Below, one piece after another: positions 1 to 8,405 of a stretch of DNA of 64,000 nucleotides (its first letter is position 1; every line of letters begins with the position of its first letter). This DNA is from Aliihoeflea aestuarii (GTDB lineage Bacteria > Pseudomonadota > Alphaproteobacteria > Rhizobiales > Rhizobiaceae), in the NCBI RefSeq assembly GCF_024105665.1, contig NZ_JAAAMK010000002.1:372001-436000 (forward strand), read 5' to 3'. A program made the position numbers and the translations under genes. The notes beneath the pieces are model-generated. The model had not been told where the DNA came from and did not search any database. It saw only the letters and a list, made by a program, of their open reading frames with translations.

Positions 1-423
1 ATTACCAAGCTCAACCCGATGCGCGCCTTTTGCGTGGCTCTTTCGGCTGCGCTGACGGTCATCGTCGCATCGGCGCTCGGCATGCCGGTCAGTTCGACGC
101 ATATCGCCGTCGGCGCTGTGTTCGGCGTCGGCTTCTTTCGTGAATGGTACACGACGAACTCGTCGCGCCGTCGCCGCTACATGGAACGCAAGAACGCTGC
201 CCACCGCGCCGCGCGTGAACAGTCATCCGAAGATCAGGTCGCCTCCGCCGCAAAATTGGACGACGATCTCGATGCCGCGCCCGCATCGAGCGAGGAAATC
301 CGCCGCCGCCGTTTGGTGCGCCGGGCGCATGTGACGACGATTGCTGCCGCCTGGGTGACCACCGTTCCTGCCGCCGCCCTCCTCTCGGCGTTGATCTTCC
401 TTGCACTCAGCCTGTTCGCGTGA
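1..423 (+). CDS. PiT-family inorganic phosphate permease, 3' end (partial)
   Basis: The reading frame is already open at the first base and ends at a TGA at 421-423, so only the last 140 residues are present. The visible part has a hydrophobic helix with the PiT signature of glycine and serine/threonine residues (GMPVSSTHIAVGAVFGVG), then a charged, probably cytoplasmic loop rich in Arg, Glu and Ala, then a final membrane helix reaching the C-terminus. PiT proteins are inner-membrane metal-phosphate/H+ symporters; the SSTH segment belongs to the second of their two duplicated signature domains. The low-affinity phosphate transporter assignment is firm for the family, but substrate preference cannot be judged from the fragment. 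The next gene is unrelated (nrdJ). Confidence 0.85.
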   Translation: MTKLNPMRAFCVALSAALTVIVASALGMPVSSTHIAVGAVFGVGFFREWYTTNSSRRRRYMERKNAAHRAAREQSSEDQVASAAKLDDDLDAAPASSEEIRRRRLVRRAHVTTIAAAWVTTVPAAALLSALIFLALSLFA

Positions 424-978
424 GCGCAAATGGCACAGCCAAGGGCATCTGATCTTTCTCCCCGTTATCCACATCGGCCTCCACAATATCTAGCGGTCGG
501 CTAAGGATCGCAAACGATCCCTTGACGCTCGCGCACGAGTCGCGTTGTTATCGACCTTGCGCGACATCGTGCGCGCCGGAGCGGGTTTTACGGGTCGGGG
601 TTTTCTGGTTTTGGTGGAAAGTTTTGGTCGGCTGAGGCATTATCGAGTGCCTTTCCGAGCGCGGCATTACGTGCGTTTTTTCTGAACCGCATTGTCGAAA
701 TTTTTCATCGTAAACACTATATTTAGTGTTGCGACTGTATGATGACCCAAGATAGGGTTTAAGTCTGGTCCTTTAGAGTCGGAACCGGGAGTTGCCCGGC
801 GGTTCGATGAAGAGCATGAGGCTCCGCCGAGGATCGGCCAAGCGTAGGATTTGCAAAGCGTTTTCGAGGAAACGGGCTGTTGCGCGCATCGCGCCGGCCG
901 GATGCGGACACCGGGGATTTTCGCGGCCGACGAGCGGACCGCCCAGCCCCACAACATATAGACGATGGGACAGCCAAG
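424..978. other. Long intergenic region upstream of nrdJ
   Basis: These 555 bases lie between the phosphate permease and nrdJ. No reading frame here has protein-like composition. The only clear elements are the NrdR box pair at 714-760. The region was inspected for a cobalamin riboswitch, expected for some B12-dependent enzymes, but no B12-box-like segment was recognised. A long untranslated leader of about 200 bases between the NrdR boxes and the nrdJ start remains unexplained. Confidence 0.6.
714..760 (+). promoter_or_regulatory. Tandem NrdR boxes controlling nrdJ
   Basis: The first box at 714-729 reads ACACTATATTTAGTGT and differs from the NrdR consensus (ACAC-WATATATW-GTGT) at one position. 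A weaker second box starts exactly 31 bases downstream at 745-760 and matches about 11 of 16 positions. Paired boxes three helical turns apart are the usual arrangement for NrdR, the ATP/dATP-sensing repressor of ribonucleotide reductase genes. The position about 220 bases upstream of nrdJ fits. The first box is clear and the second is inferred mainly from the spacing. Confidence 0.75.
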
Positions 979-3900
979 ATGCGTATCGAACGTCGCTTCA
1001 CCAAGCCCGGTCAGTCGGCCTATGCCGAGATCGAATTCCGCAAGGCGCTGAGCGAGATCAAGAACCCGGACGGTTCGATCGTCTTCCGCCTCGCCGATAT
1101 CGACGTGCCGGCGCAGTTCAGCCAGGTCGCGGCCGACATCCTCGCGCAGAAATATTTCCGCAAGGCAGGCGTGCCCGCGCGCCTGAAGAAGTTCGAAGAG
1201 AATGATGTTCCTTCCTTCCTCTGGCGCTCAGTAGCCGATGAGGCTGCGCTTGCCGAATTGCCGGAAGACCAGCGCTACGGCTCCGAGACCGACGCCCGTC
1301 AGGTCTTCGACCGTCTCGCCGGCACCTGGACCTATTGGGGCTGGAAGGGCGGTTACTTCGCATCGGAGGAAGACGCGTCCGCCTTCAAGGACGAACTCGC
1401 CTATATGCTCGCCACCCAGCGCGTCGCGCCGAATTCACCGCAATGGTTCAACACCGGGCTGCACTGGGCCTACGGCATCGACGGTCCCGGCCAGGGCCAT
1501 TATTACGTTGACCCGTTCACCGGCAAGCTGACCAAGTCGAAGTCCTCCTACGAACATCCGCAGCCGCATGCCTGCTTCATCCAGGGCGTCGAGGACGATC
1601 TCGTCAATGAAGGCGGCATCATGGACCTTTGGGTCCGCGAGGCACGCCTGTTCAAATATGGCTCGGGCACCGGCTCCAACTTCTCCTATCTGCGCGGAGA
1701 AGGCGAAAAGCTGTCGGGTGGCGGACGCTCGTCGGGCCTGATGTCGTTCCTGAAGATCGGCGACCGCGCCGCCGGCGCGATCAAGTCGGGCGGTACGACT
1801 CGCCGCGCTGCCAAGATGGTCGTCGTCGATGTCGATCACCCCGATATCGAGGATTATATCGACTGGAAGGTGAAGGAGGAGCAGAAGGTCGCCTCGCTCG
1901 TCGCCGGCTCCAAGATCGTCCAGCAGCATCTCGCCGCCATCATGAAGGCGTGCCTCAATTGCGAGGCGGACGGCGACGATTGCTTCGACCCGTCGAAGAA
2001 CCCTGCCCTCAAGCGCGAGATCAAGGCCGCGAAGAAGAACTTCGTGCCGGAGAACTACGTCAAGCGCGTCATGCAGTTCGCGCGTCAGGGCTACACCTCG
2101 ATCGAGTTCAAGACCTACGACACGGACTGGGATTCGGAAGCCTATCTCACCGTCTCCGGCCAGAACTCGAACAATTCCGTCTCCTTGAAGGACGACTTCC
2201 TGCGCGCCGTCGAGACCGATGCCGACTGGCACCTGACCGCCCGCAAGGACGGCAAGGTCATGAAGACACTGAAGGCGCGCGATCTGTGGGAAAAGATCGG
2301 CCACGCCGCATGGGCGTCGGCAGATCCGGGCCTGCACTTCAACACCACGATGAACGACTGGCACACCTCGCCGGCCGCAGGTCCCATCCGCGCGTCGAAC
2401 CCGTGCTCGGAATACATGTTCCTCGACGACACGGCCTGCAACCTCGCCTCGATCAACCTTCTGACCTACCGCAACGCGGATGGCTCGATCGACATTTCGC
2501 GCTACGAGCACACTGTTCGCCTGTGGACGCTGGTGCTCGAAATCTCGGTCATGATGGCGCAGTTTCCGTCGAAGGAAATCGCACGCCTTTCCTATGAGTA
2601 CCGCACGCTCGGCCTCGGCTACGCCAATATCGGCGGCTTGCTGATGACCTCGGGCATCCCCTACGATTCGAAGGAAGGCCGCGCCATCGGCGGCGCGCTG
2701 ACCGCGATCATGACGGGCGTGTCCTATGCGACGTCGGCAGAGATGGCCGGCGAACTGGGCGCGTTCCCGGACTATGAGCGCAACGCCGACAACATGCTGC
2801 GCGTCATCCGCAACCACCGCCGCGCCGCCCATGGCCTGTCGGACGGCTATGAGGGCCTGTCGGTCAATCCCGTCCCGCTCGTCGCCGGCGACAGCCCGCA
2901 TGCGGACCTGATCGAGCACGCCAGGCTCGCCTGGGACAACGCGCTGGAACTCGGCCAGAAGCACGGCTACCGCAATGCGCAGGTCTCGGTCATCGCGCCC
3001 ACCGGCACGATCGGCCTCGTCATGGATTGCGACACGACCGGCATCGAGCCCGACTTCGCGCTGGTCAAGTTCAAGAAGCTGGCCGGCGGCGGCTATTTCA
3101 AGATCATCAACCGCGCCGTTCCGGAGGCGCTTCGCACACTCGGCTATTCGGAAAGCCAGATCGCCGAGATCGAGGCCTACGCAGTCGGCCACGGCAATCT
3201 GAACCAGGCGCCCGGCGTCAATCCCGGTTCGCTCAAGGCCAAGGGCTTCACCGACGAGAAGATCGCCGCGCTCAATGCTGCGACGGCCTCGGCCTTCGAC
3301 ATCAAGTTCATCTTCAACCAGTGGACGCTCGGCGCCGACTGGCTGAAGGAAACGTTCGGCTTCACCGACGAGCAGCTTTCCGATTTCTCCTTCGAGCTTT
3401 TGCCCGCGCTCGGCTTCTCGAAGAAGGACATCGAGGCGGCCAACATCCACGTTTGCGGCGCGATGACCCTTGAGGGAGCACCTTTCCTCAAGGACGAGCA
3501 CCTGCCCGTCTTCGACTGCGCCAATCCGTGCGGCAAGATCGGCAAGCGTTACCTGTCGGTCGAAAGCCACATCCGCATGATGGCGGCGGCCCAGCCCTTC
3601 ATTTCCGGCGCGATCTCCAAGACGATCAACATGCCGAACGATGCGACGGTGGAGGACTGCAAGGAAGCCTACATGCTGTCGTGGAAGCTGGCCCTGAAGG
3701 CCAACGCGCTCTACCGCGACGGCTCCAAGCTCTCCCAGCCGCTCAATGCCTCGCTCATCGCCGACGACGAAGACGCCGACGACATGATCGAGGAACTGAT
3801 CGCCGCACCTGCCGCCCAGCAGGCCGCCATCGTCACAGAAAAGATCATCGAGAAGATCATCGAGCGCGAAGTCCGCTCGCTGCGCGACAAGCTGCCGAAC

Positions 3901-4764
3901 CGCCGTAAGGGCTACACGCAAAAAGCCGTCGTCGGCGGTCACAAGGTCTATCTGCGCACCGGCGAGTTCGATGATGGCCGCCTCGGCGAAATCTTCATCG
4001 ACATGCACAAGGAAGGCGCTGCCTTCCGCGCCATGATGAACAATTTCGCCATCGCGATCTCGATCGGCCTGCAATATGGCGTCCCGCTGGAAGAATATGT
4101 GGAGGCGTTCACCTTCACCAAATTCGAGCCGGCCGGCATGGTCCAAGGCAACGACGCGATCAAGAACGCGACGTCGATCCTCGACTACGTCTTCCGCGAA
4201 CTGGCCGTTTCGTACCTTGCCCGCAACGACCTCGCCCATGTCGACCAGTCGGACTTCTCCAACACCGCGCTCGGCAAGGGCATTTCCGAAGGCAAGGCAA
4301 CGCCCATTTCGCGCGGCCTGACCCGCGGCGCATCACCCTTGAAGGTCGTCTCCAGCTCGGCCGAGCCGAAGGGTCTCGGGGGTTCGAATCCCTCCCCCGT
4401 TGCCAGCCCTGCCCGCGCCTCGTCCGGCTCCAACCTGCGCGCCATCGCCGGTGCCACGGTGACGACACTCAAGCAGGTCTCGTCCGAACGTCAGGACGAA
4501 GCCGTGTCCTTCAAGCGGGACTATCAGGAGCGTGCGGACGAACTGGCCGAGGAAGCCGCGAACGACGAAGCCTCCGCGCTCTTCACCGACGCGGCGGCAA
4601 ATGAAGCCGCCGAGGCCAAAGCCATCGCCGCCCAGCGCCGCGCCAAGTCCATCATGCAGGGCTACACGGGCAACATGTGCACCGAGTGCCAGAACTTCAC
4701 GATGGTGAGAAACGGAACGTGCGAAAAGTGCGATACATGCGGCGCGACAAGCGGTTGTAGCTGA
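979..4764 (+). CDS. nrdJ: Adenosylcobalamin-dependent (class II) ribonucleotide reductase
   Basis: A protein of 1,261 residues that reduces ribonucleotides to deoxyribonucleotides with a coenzyme B12 radical, independent of oxygen. The start at 979 ([11 protein letters not shown]) begins the conserved N-terminus; the frame is open upstream to 880 but that part looks like leader. Visible family marks are the glycine-rich [12 protein letters not shown] segment, the NPCSE active-site motif near residue 474, and a cysteine-rich tail from about residue 1234 (CTEC...CEKCDTCG...GC) typical of alphaproteobacterial NrdJ, likely used in re-reduction by thioredoxin. The preceding paired NrdR boxes indicate repression by NrdR. 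One oddity is the low-complexity linker at residues about 1115-1160, rich in Ser/Ala/Pro/Gly, which contains an in-frame tRNA 3'-end-like sequence (separate entry). Confidence 0.97.
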   Translation: MRIERRFTKPGQSAYAEIEFRKALSEIKNPDGSIVFRLADIDVPAQFSQVAADILAQKYFRKAGVPARLKKFEENDVPSFLWRSVADEAALAELPEDQRYGSETDARQVFDRLAGTWTYWGWKGGYFASEEDASAFKDELAYMLATQRVAPNSPQWFNTGLHWAYGIDGPGQGHYYVDPFTGKLTKSKSSYEHPQPHACFIQGVEDDLVNEGGIMDLWVREARLFKYGSGTGSNFSYLRGEGEKLSGGGRSSGLMSFLKIGDRAAGAIKSGGTTRRAAKMVVVDVDHPDIEDYIDWKVKEEQKVASLVAGSKIVQQHLAAIMKACLNCEADGDDCFDPSKNPALKREIKAAKKNFVPENYVKRVMQFARQGYTSIEFKTYDTDWDSEAYLTVSGQNSNNSVSLKDDFLRAVETDADWHLTARKDGKVMKTLKARDLWEKIGHAAWASADPGLHFNTTMNDWHTSPAAGPIRASNPCSEYMFLDDTACNLASINLLTYRNADGSIDISRYEHTVRLWTLVLEISVMMAQFPSKEIARLSYEYRTLGLGYANIGGLLMTSGIPYDSKEGRAIGGALTAIMTGVSYATSAEMAGELGAFPDYERNADNMLRVIRNHRRAAHGLSDGYEGLSVNPVPLVAGDSPHADLIEHARLAWDNALELGQKHGYRNAQVSVIAPTGTIGLVMDCDTTGIEPDFALVKFKKLAGGGYFKIINRAVPEALRTLGYSESQIAEIEAYAVGHGNLNQAPGVNPGSLKAKGFTDEKIAALNAATASAFDIKFIFNQWTLGADWLKETFGFTDEQLSDFSFELLPALGFSKKDIEAANIHVCGAMTLEGAPFLKDEHLPVFDCANPCGKIGKRYLSVESHIRMMAAAQPFISGAISKTINMPNDATVEDCKEAYMLSWKLALKANALYRDGSKLSQPLNASLIADDEDADDMIEELIAAPAAQQAAIVTEKIIEKIIEREVRSLRDKLPNRRKGYTQKAVVGGHKVYLRTGEFDDGRLGEIFIDMHKEGAAFRAMMNNFAIAISIGLQYGVPLEEYVEAFTFTKFEPAGMVQGNDAIKNATSILDYVFRELAVSYLARNDLAHVDQSDFSNTALGKGISEGKATPISRGLTRGASPLKVVSSSAEPKGLGGSNPSPVASPARASSGSNLRAIAGATVTTLKQVSSERQDEAVSFKRDYQERADELAEEAANDEASALFTDAAANEAAEAKAIAAQRRAKSIMQGYTGNMCTECQNFTMVRNGTCEKCDTCGATSGCS
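4378..4405 (+). other. tRNA 3'-end-like segment inside nrdJ
   Basis: Within the nrdJ coding frame the sequence folds exactly like the 3' end of a tRNA. A 5-bp T stem (4378-4382 with 4390-4394, one G-T pair) encloses the canonical loop TTCGAAT (4383-4389). It is followed by seven bases in the acceptor position (4395-4401), one discriminator G (4402) and CCA (4403-4405). No matching 5' acceptor strand (AACGGGG) is seen upstream, so this is not a complete tRNA gene. Just upstream, GGCCGAG and GAAGG loosely resemble a class II tRNA D-arm. It encodes part of a variable linker of NrdJ. The structure is seen directly; an origin from a tRNA gene fragment is inference. Confidence 0.6.
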
Positions 4765-4828
4765 GGCTTATCTCGCTGATGACTGACTGACGCCGCCGCC
4801 ACGACCTAAGTTAGCTTGTTTGCACATA

Positions 4829-4867
4829 AAGTTCGCCGACCCCTCCAGTGGCGGGGTCGGCGAACTT
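4829..4867. terminator. 15-bp perfect hairpin downstream of nrdJ
   Basis: The arms AAGTTCGCCGACCCC (4829-4843) and GGGGTCGGCGAACTT (4853-4867) pair perfectly over 15 bases around a 9-base loop, 65 bases after the nrdJ stop. No T-tract follows on the plus strand, so it may be a factor-assisted terminator or an mRNA-stabilising stem. It separates nrdJ from the convergent phn operon, whose last gene ends at 5040. Confidence 0.6.
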
Positions 4868-5039
4868 CCGATGGCCGTTATGAGTGATCTGGCAGCGGAT
4901 GCTGTCAGGCGCGGTGGCCGATCCGTCGTAGGGTTCCGTATCGTATGGATTGCCCGTAGCGGCGACGTCTTCCAGGGACCGGGCGAAATCGCGATTATCT
5001 CATTTCGCGAGTGCTCAATTGTGCGATTGGCTATTGCCC

Positions 5040-5636
5040 TCATGCCCTCTGGTGTTTTCCGGTGCGCGAGCCGACATGCTCCATGGTCGATCTCAACAGT
5101 GCTATGAAAGCCTTGCCTGCCTCATCGAGGGATCCGTCATTCGCGATAATCCGATACTGAATGCCCGGCGCTGTGGCGGGCACGGACTGCGCCAGTCGCG
5201 CCGAGATTTCTTCGTGACTTTCACGTCCCCGCGCGGCAAGCCGTTCGGCAAGAATTTCAGGCGATACGGAAACGAGAACCGGCAGGACGCGGGGGAAGCG
5301 CAAAATGGCTTCCGCGACGCTCGAGCGTGACAGATTGGCAACCACCGTCTGGCCTTTTGCAAGACGATCCTCCACCTCGCGCGGGATGCCGTAGCAAAGG
5401 CCGTGCGACCGCCAGGACAACACGAAATTCCCCGCTGCCTCGGCGGCCCGAAAGCCGGCTTCGTCCAGCGTGTCGTGCAGTTCGGAGTTCGGATCGCAAG
5501 GGCGGGTGATGACCCGGCGGGCGAAATGTATCGAAGGCGTATCCGCCAGGCCCGCGCGAGCATAGGACATGATGGAGTCCTTGCCCGCCCCGCTCGGCCC
5601 GACGACCGGAACCAAAATGCCCTGCCGGCCACTCAT
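5040..5636 (-). CDS. phnN: Ribose 1,5-bisphosphate phosphokinase PhnN
   Basis: A cytoplasmic kinase of 198 residues that phosphorylates ribose 1,5-bisphosphate to PRPP, the last step of the carbon-phosphorus lyase route. It has a guanylate-kinase-like P-loop, GPSGAGKD at residues 13-20, and the length usual for PhnN. It is the last gene of the leftward phnD-C-E-E-DUF1045-phnM-phnN operon and overlaps phnM by 4 bases (ATGA), implying translational coupling. The stop lies about 170 bases from the nrdJ 3' hairpin. Similarity to guanylate kinases is the only alternative, and the context settles it. Confidence 0.95.
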   Translation of the reverse strand: MSGRQGILVPVVGPSGAGKDSIMSYARAGLADTPSIHFARRVITRPCDPNSELHDTLDEAGFRAAEAAGNFVLSWRSHGLCYGIPREVEDRLAKGQTVVANLSRSSVAEAILRFPRVLPVLVSVSPEILAERLAARGRESHEEISARLAQSVPATAPGIQYRIIANDGSLDEAGKAFIALLRSTMEHVGSRTGKHQRA

Positions 5637-6772
5637 GCGACGCGCACACCTTCCCGCCAGACCGACCGGACGACCGGCGCCCCGACCTCGCGGCGCACAC
5701 GGATAAGGTCAGCGCGCCTGCCCGCCTCGATCAGGCCGCGATCCGTCAGTCCGACGGTGCGCGCTGGCTTTTCCGTAACGAAGGACAGCGCTTGCGGAAG
5801 GTCGATCGTTTCCACCTGGTCGGCCAGTTGGAAGGCGGCAAAGATGAGGCTCGACGGCACGTAGTCCGACGAAAGGACGTCGAGAATGCCTGCTTCTGCA
5901 AGGTCCCGCGCAGCGATGTTGCCCGAATGCGAGCCACCCCGAACGATGTTCGGCGCGCCCATCAGAACGCTCAGGCCCGCGTCGTGAGAGGCGCGCGCGG
6001 CTTCCACCGATGTCGGAAATTCTGCCAGACGCACGCCGTCGCGCACCGCCTCGTCGACATGGTCGAGCGTCGCGTCGTCATGGCTGGCGAGCGTGACGCC
6101 GACACCCCGGCAATGTTCGCCGATCGCACGGCGGTGGGGCGCGGAATAGAGCGCCGACTGTTCCTGACGGCGGGCGACGAAGACGGCGAACTGGTCGTCC
6201 GTCAGGCCACGCTTGGTCTTGTAGTAGAGCGTATACTGCCCCATCGTCTGGAACTGACGCTGGCCGGGCGCGTGATCCATCAGCGAGGCAAGACGCACGC
6301 GACTGTCGCCGCGAAAACGTTCGAAGGCGTCGAGCACATCCGGCGCGGAAACCTCGCAGCGCAGATGAATGTAATGATCGGAGCGAAGACGTCCTTCGAC
6401 TTGCGCCGTCTCGATGGCGTCGGCCAGATCGCGCATCTCCTGCGGATCGAAACCGCCATCTTCGTCCGACCCCATGCGCAGGCAATCGAACACCGTTGTA
6501 ATGCCCGATGTCGCGACTTGCGCGTCATGCGCCTGAACGGCGGCGATCGCGTTCCAGCGTACGCCCGGACGCGGCGAATAATGGCCTTCAAGATGATCGG
6601 TGTGAAGCTCGACAAGTCCGGGCATCAAATAGTCGCCGCCCATGTCCTCACCTGCCCGCGATGCGCCCGCGTCGATCGCGGCGATACGGCCGTCGCGCAC
6701 GAGAACGCTGCCTTCGACGATCTCGTCGGCGAGAACGATGCGGGCATTGGTGAAGACGGTTTCGGCGGACAT
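5633..6772 (-). CDS. phnM: Alpha-D-ribose 1-methylphosphonate 5-triphosphate diphosphatase PhnM
   Basis: An amidohydrolase-fold enzyme of 379 residues that removes pyrophosphate from the 5-triphosphate intermediate, giving the 5-phosphate substrate of PhnJ. Its metal-binding start, LHTDHLEGH with His57 and His60, and the following YSPRPGVRW are characteristic of PhnM. In the second half, the histidine-bearing LASHDD segment and the SSDYVPSSLI segment supply further conserved residues. The gene overlaps phnN by 4 bases and touches the DUF1045 gene at a single base (6772). The distance from the phnGHIJKL part is unlike E. coli, where phnM belongs to one long operon. Confidence 0.96.
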   Translation of the reverse strand: MSAETVFTNARIVLADEIVEGSVLVRDGRIAAIDAGASRAGEDMGGDYLMPGLVELHTDHLEGHYSPRPGVRWNAIAAVQAHDAQVATSGITTVFDCLRMGSDEDGGFDPQEMRDLADAIETAQVEGRLRSDHYIHLRCEVSAPDVLDAFERFRGDSRVRLASLMDHAPGQRQFQTMGQYTLYYKTKRGLTDDQFAVFVARRQEQSALYSAPHRRAIGEHCRGVGVTLASHDDATLDHVDEAVRDGVRLAEFPTSVEAARASHDAGLSVLMGAPNIVRGGSHSGNIAARDLAEAGILDVLSSDYVPSSLIFAAFQLADQVETIDLPQALSFVTEKPARTVGLTDRGLIEAGRRADLIRVRREVGAPVVRSVWREGVRVA

Positions 6773-7458
6773 CAGGCGGTCTTTCTCATCGATTGGGAGG
6801 CGAGGTCATGAAATGCGCGGACGCGAAACGGCGCGCCGGGTTCGGGTTCGACGAAGAGGGCGAGCGAGGAGATGGCGATCGGCTCTTCGATCGAAGCACG
6901 AAAATGCTCTTCGAGCCGCGCGCGCATCTGCGGTGCATCGGCTTCCGGTATGCGGTCCGTCAGCGTCATGTGAAAACGGAACTCGTCGAGGACGTAAGGA
7001 TAGCCATATGCCTCCAGCATGTCGCGTTCGGCAGAGGTGAGACGGTCGGGATTGCGCCGGCTCATGTCATCGGCAGTAAGAGGGGCCCGGAACGGCTCGA
7101 ACTCAATCACGACATCCCGGGCGAATGCGTCGAGCGCCTCATTGCGCGCCTTGGGCACGAGCGCGAAGAACCCGTCGATCTGCTCGATGACGAGACGCGG
7201 GCCGGTGAAGGCTGTTTGCGTGACGGTCCAGTTCTCGAACGCATCGAGAAGCTCCGCTTCGCTCACCCCATCGGCCATCCGAAAAGGAGCCTTCAGCGTG
7301 GCATGGAAGCCATATCGCCGGGCAGATACCGTGACGGCTTCGCGCTCCGCCGGAATGGCGGATGCAGCGCCCGTGAAAGCGCTGTAACCGAGCCAGCTTT
7401 CGGCAGCGCGGGTCAGCGCGCTGCCTTGAGGTGGGGTGAAATAGATCGCGTAGCGCAT
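6772..7458 (-). CDS. DUF1045 putative 2H-type phosphodiesterase of the phn locus
   Basis: A protein of 228 residues with two HxT motifs, His52-Ala-Thr54 (FHATLKAPF) and His163-Met-Thr165 (FHMTLTDRI), spaced as in the 2H phosphodiesterase superfamily, whose members open cyclic phosphates. DUF1045 proteins are commonly annotated as phosphonate-metabolism proteins because of their neighbours. Here the gene lies between the importer genes and phnM-phnN, and no phnP is present in the locus. It is therefore a reasonable candidate for hydrolysing 5-phosphoribosyl 1,2-cyclic phosphate, the PhnP reaction. The motifs are visible; the assignment to that step is inference. An 89-base gap separates it from the upstream permease gene. 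Confidence 0.8.
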   Translation of the reverse strand: MRYAIYFTPPQGSALTRAAESWLGYSAFTGAASAIPAEREAVTVSARRYGFHATLKAPFRMADGVSEAELLDAFENWTVTQTAFTGPRLVIEQIDGFFALVPKARNEALDAFARDVVIEFEPFRAPLTADDMSRRNPDRLTSAERDMLEAYGYPYVLDEFRFHMTLTDRIPEADAPQMRARLEEHFRASIEEPIAISSLALFVEPEPGAPFRVRAFHDLASQSMRKTA

Positions 7459-7547
7459 GGCGCAGCTCCGTCTGGAAGACCGCCCCCTTAGGCGATTCAG
7501 ATGACAGGAATAAGAAACCCCTGTGCATCAAATCACAATCGGTCTTC

Positions 7548-8405
7548 TCAGTGTGCCTTCTCACCGATGAAGCGCTCACGGATCTTCCGCGACAGCCAGT
7601 CGATGACAAAGATGCAGACCAGAACGTTGAGGACGACGAAGGCGACCTGGTCGAACAGATTGGCGCGAAAGCGCTCGATGATGATCATACCGATGCCGCC
7701 CGCACCCACGATCCCGAGGACGGTGGCGCTGCGCGTTGAGGATTCAAAGAAGTAGAGCGACTGCGAGATGAAGACGGGCAGCACCTGCGGCAGATAGCCG
7801 TAGCGCACGACCTTGAGCGGTGAGGCACCAGTCGCCCGCACGCCTTCCACCTGTTTGCGGTCGACGTTCTCGATCGCTTCCGAATAGAGTTTCGACAGCG
7901 TGCCCATGTCCGACACGAAGATGGCCAGCACGCCGGCCAGCGGACCAAGGCCCACCGCACGCACGAAGACGAGCCCCCAGACGAGTTGATCGATGCCGCG
8001 CAGGACATCGAGGAACCGGCGTACGGTCTGGCGAACGATTCCGATCCGCATCGTGTTGCGCGCGGCAAGGAAGCCGATGACGAGCGCGGCCATCGAGGCG
8101 AGCATCGTTCCAAGGAACGCCATCGCGATGGTTTGCGCGATGCCGGTATAGATGTTGGTGAACTGCCAGGTCGAAAAATCGCGCCAGACGAAAAGCGTCG
8201 CGACGAGACGCCAGACGCGATCGGAAGCGTAGAAGAGCTTCCAGATTTCGAAATACCAAAGCGAGCCGGCAAGATAGGCAAGAACGCCGATCGCGATCGC
8301 CCAACCGATGGCCCGCCGGGCGGGCGAGCCGAAGGCGTGCGGATGGCTGCGGCGAACTTCCTCGATACCGGCGGCATCGACCGCCTGAAGGGTCGCGGCG
8401 CTCAT
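7548..8405 (-). CDS. phnE: Phosphonate ABC transporter permease PhnE (second copy)
   Basis: An inner-membrane permease of 285 residues with a hydrophobic N-terminal helix and a binding-protein-dependent transport domain. The EAA-type loop that contacts the ATPase lies around [25 protein letters not shown]. It overlaps the upstream permease gene by 4 bases (8402-8405). Together the two subunits probably form the heterodimeric channel of the phosphonate importer with PhnC and PhnD. Two phnE genes in tandem are common in rhizobial phn loci. Confidence 0.95.
   Translation of the reverse strand: MSAATLQAVDAAGIEEVRRSHPHAFGSPARRAIGWAIAIGVLAYLAGSLWYFEIWKLFYASDRVWRLVATLFVWRDFSTWQFTNIYTGIAQTIAMAFLGTMLASMAALVIGFLAARNTMRIGIVRQTVRRFLDVLRGIDQLVWGLVFVRAVGLGPLAGVLAIFVSDMGTLSKLYSEAIENVDRKQVEGVRATGASPLKVVRYGYLPQVLPVFISQSLYFFESSTRSATVLGIVGAGGIGMIIIERFRANLFDQVAFVVLNVLVCIFVIDWLSRKIRERFIGEKAH

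Noticed and set aside
730-978. Cobalamin riboswitch upstream of the B12-dependent reductase
   Set aside because: No B12-box-like sequence or typical paired domain was recognised by eye; a covariance search would be decisive.
1435-4239. Open frame of 934 codons on the minus strand
   Set aside because: It is antisense to nrdJ, which has full family conservation; long shadow frames are common in GC-rich DNA.
4160-4472. Minus-strand frames with GFEPP/DSNPR-like peptides
   Set aside because: Such peptides are the usual artefact of translating tRNA T-arm sequence backwards; they led to the tRNA-like segment but are not genes.
4768-5107. Short open frames on both strands downstream of nrdJ
   Set aside because: Neither translation looks like a protein; both include the long hairpin at 4829-4867, and the plus frame runs into the end of phnN.
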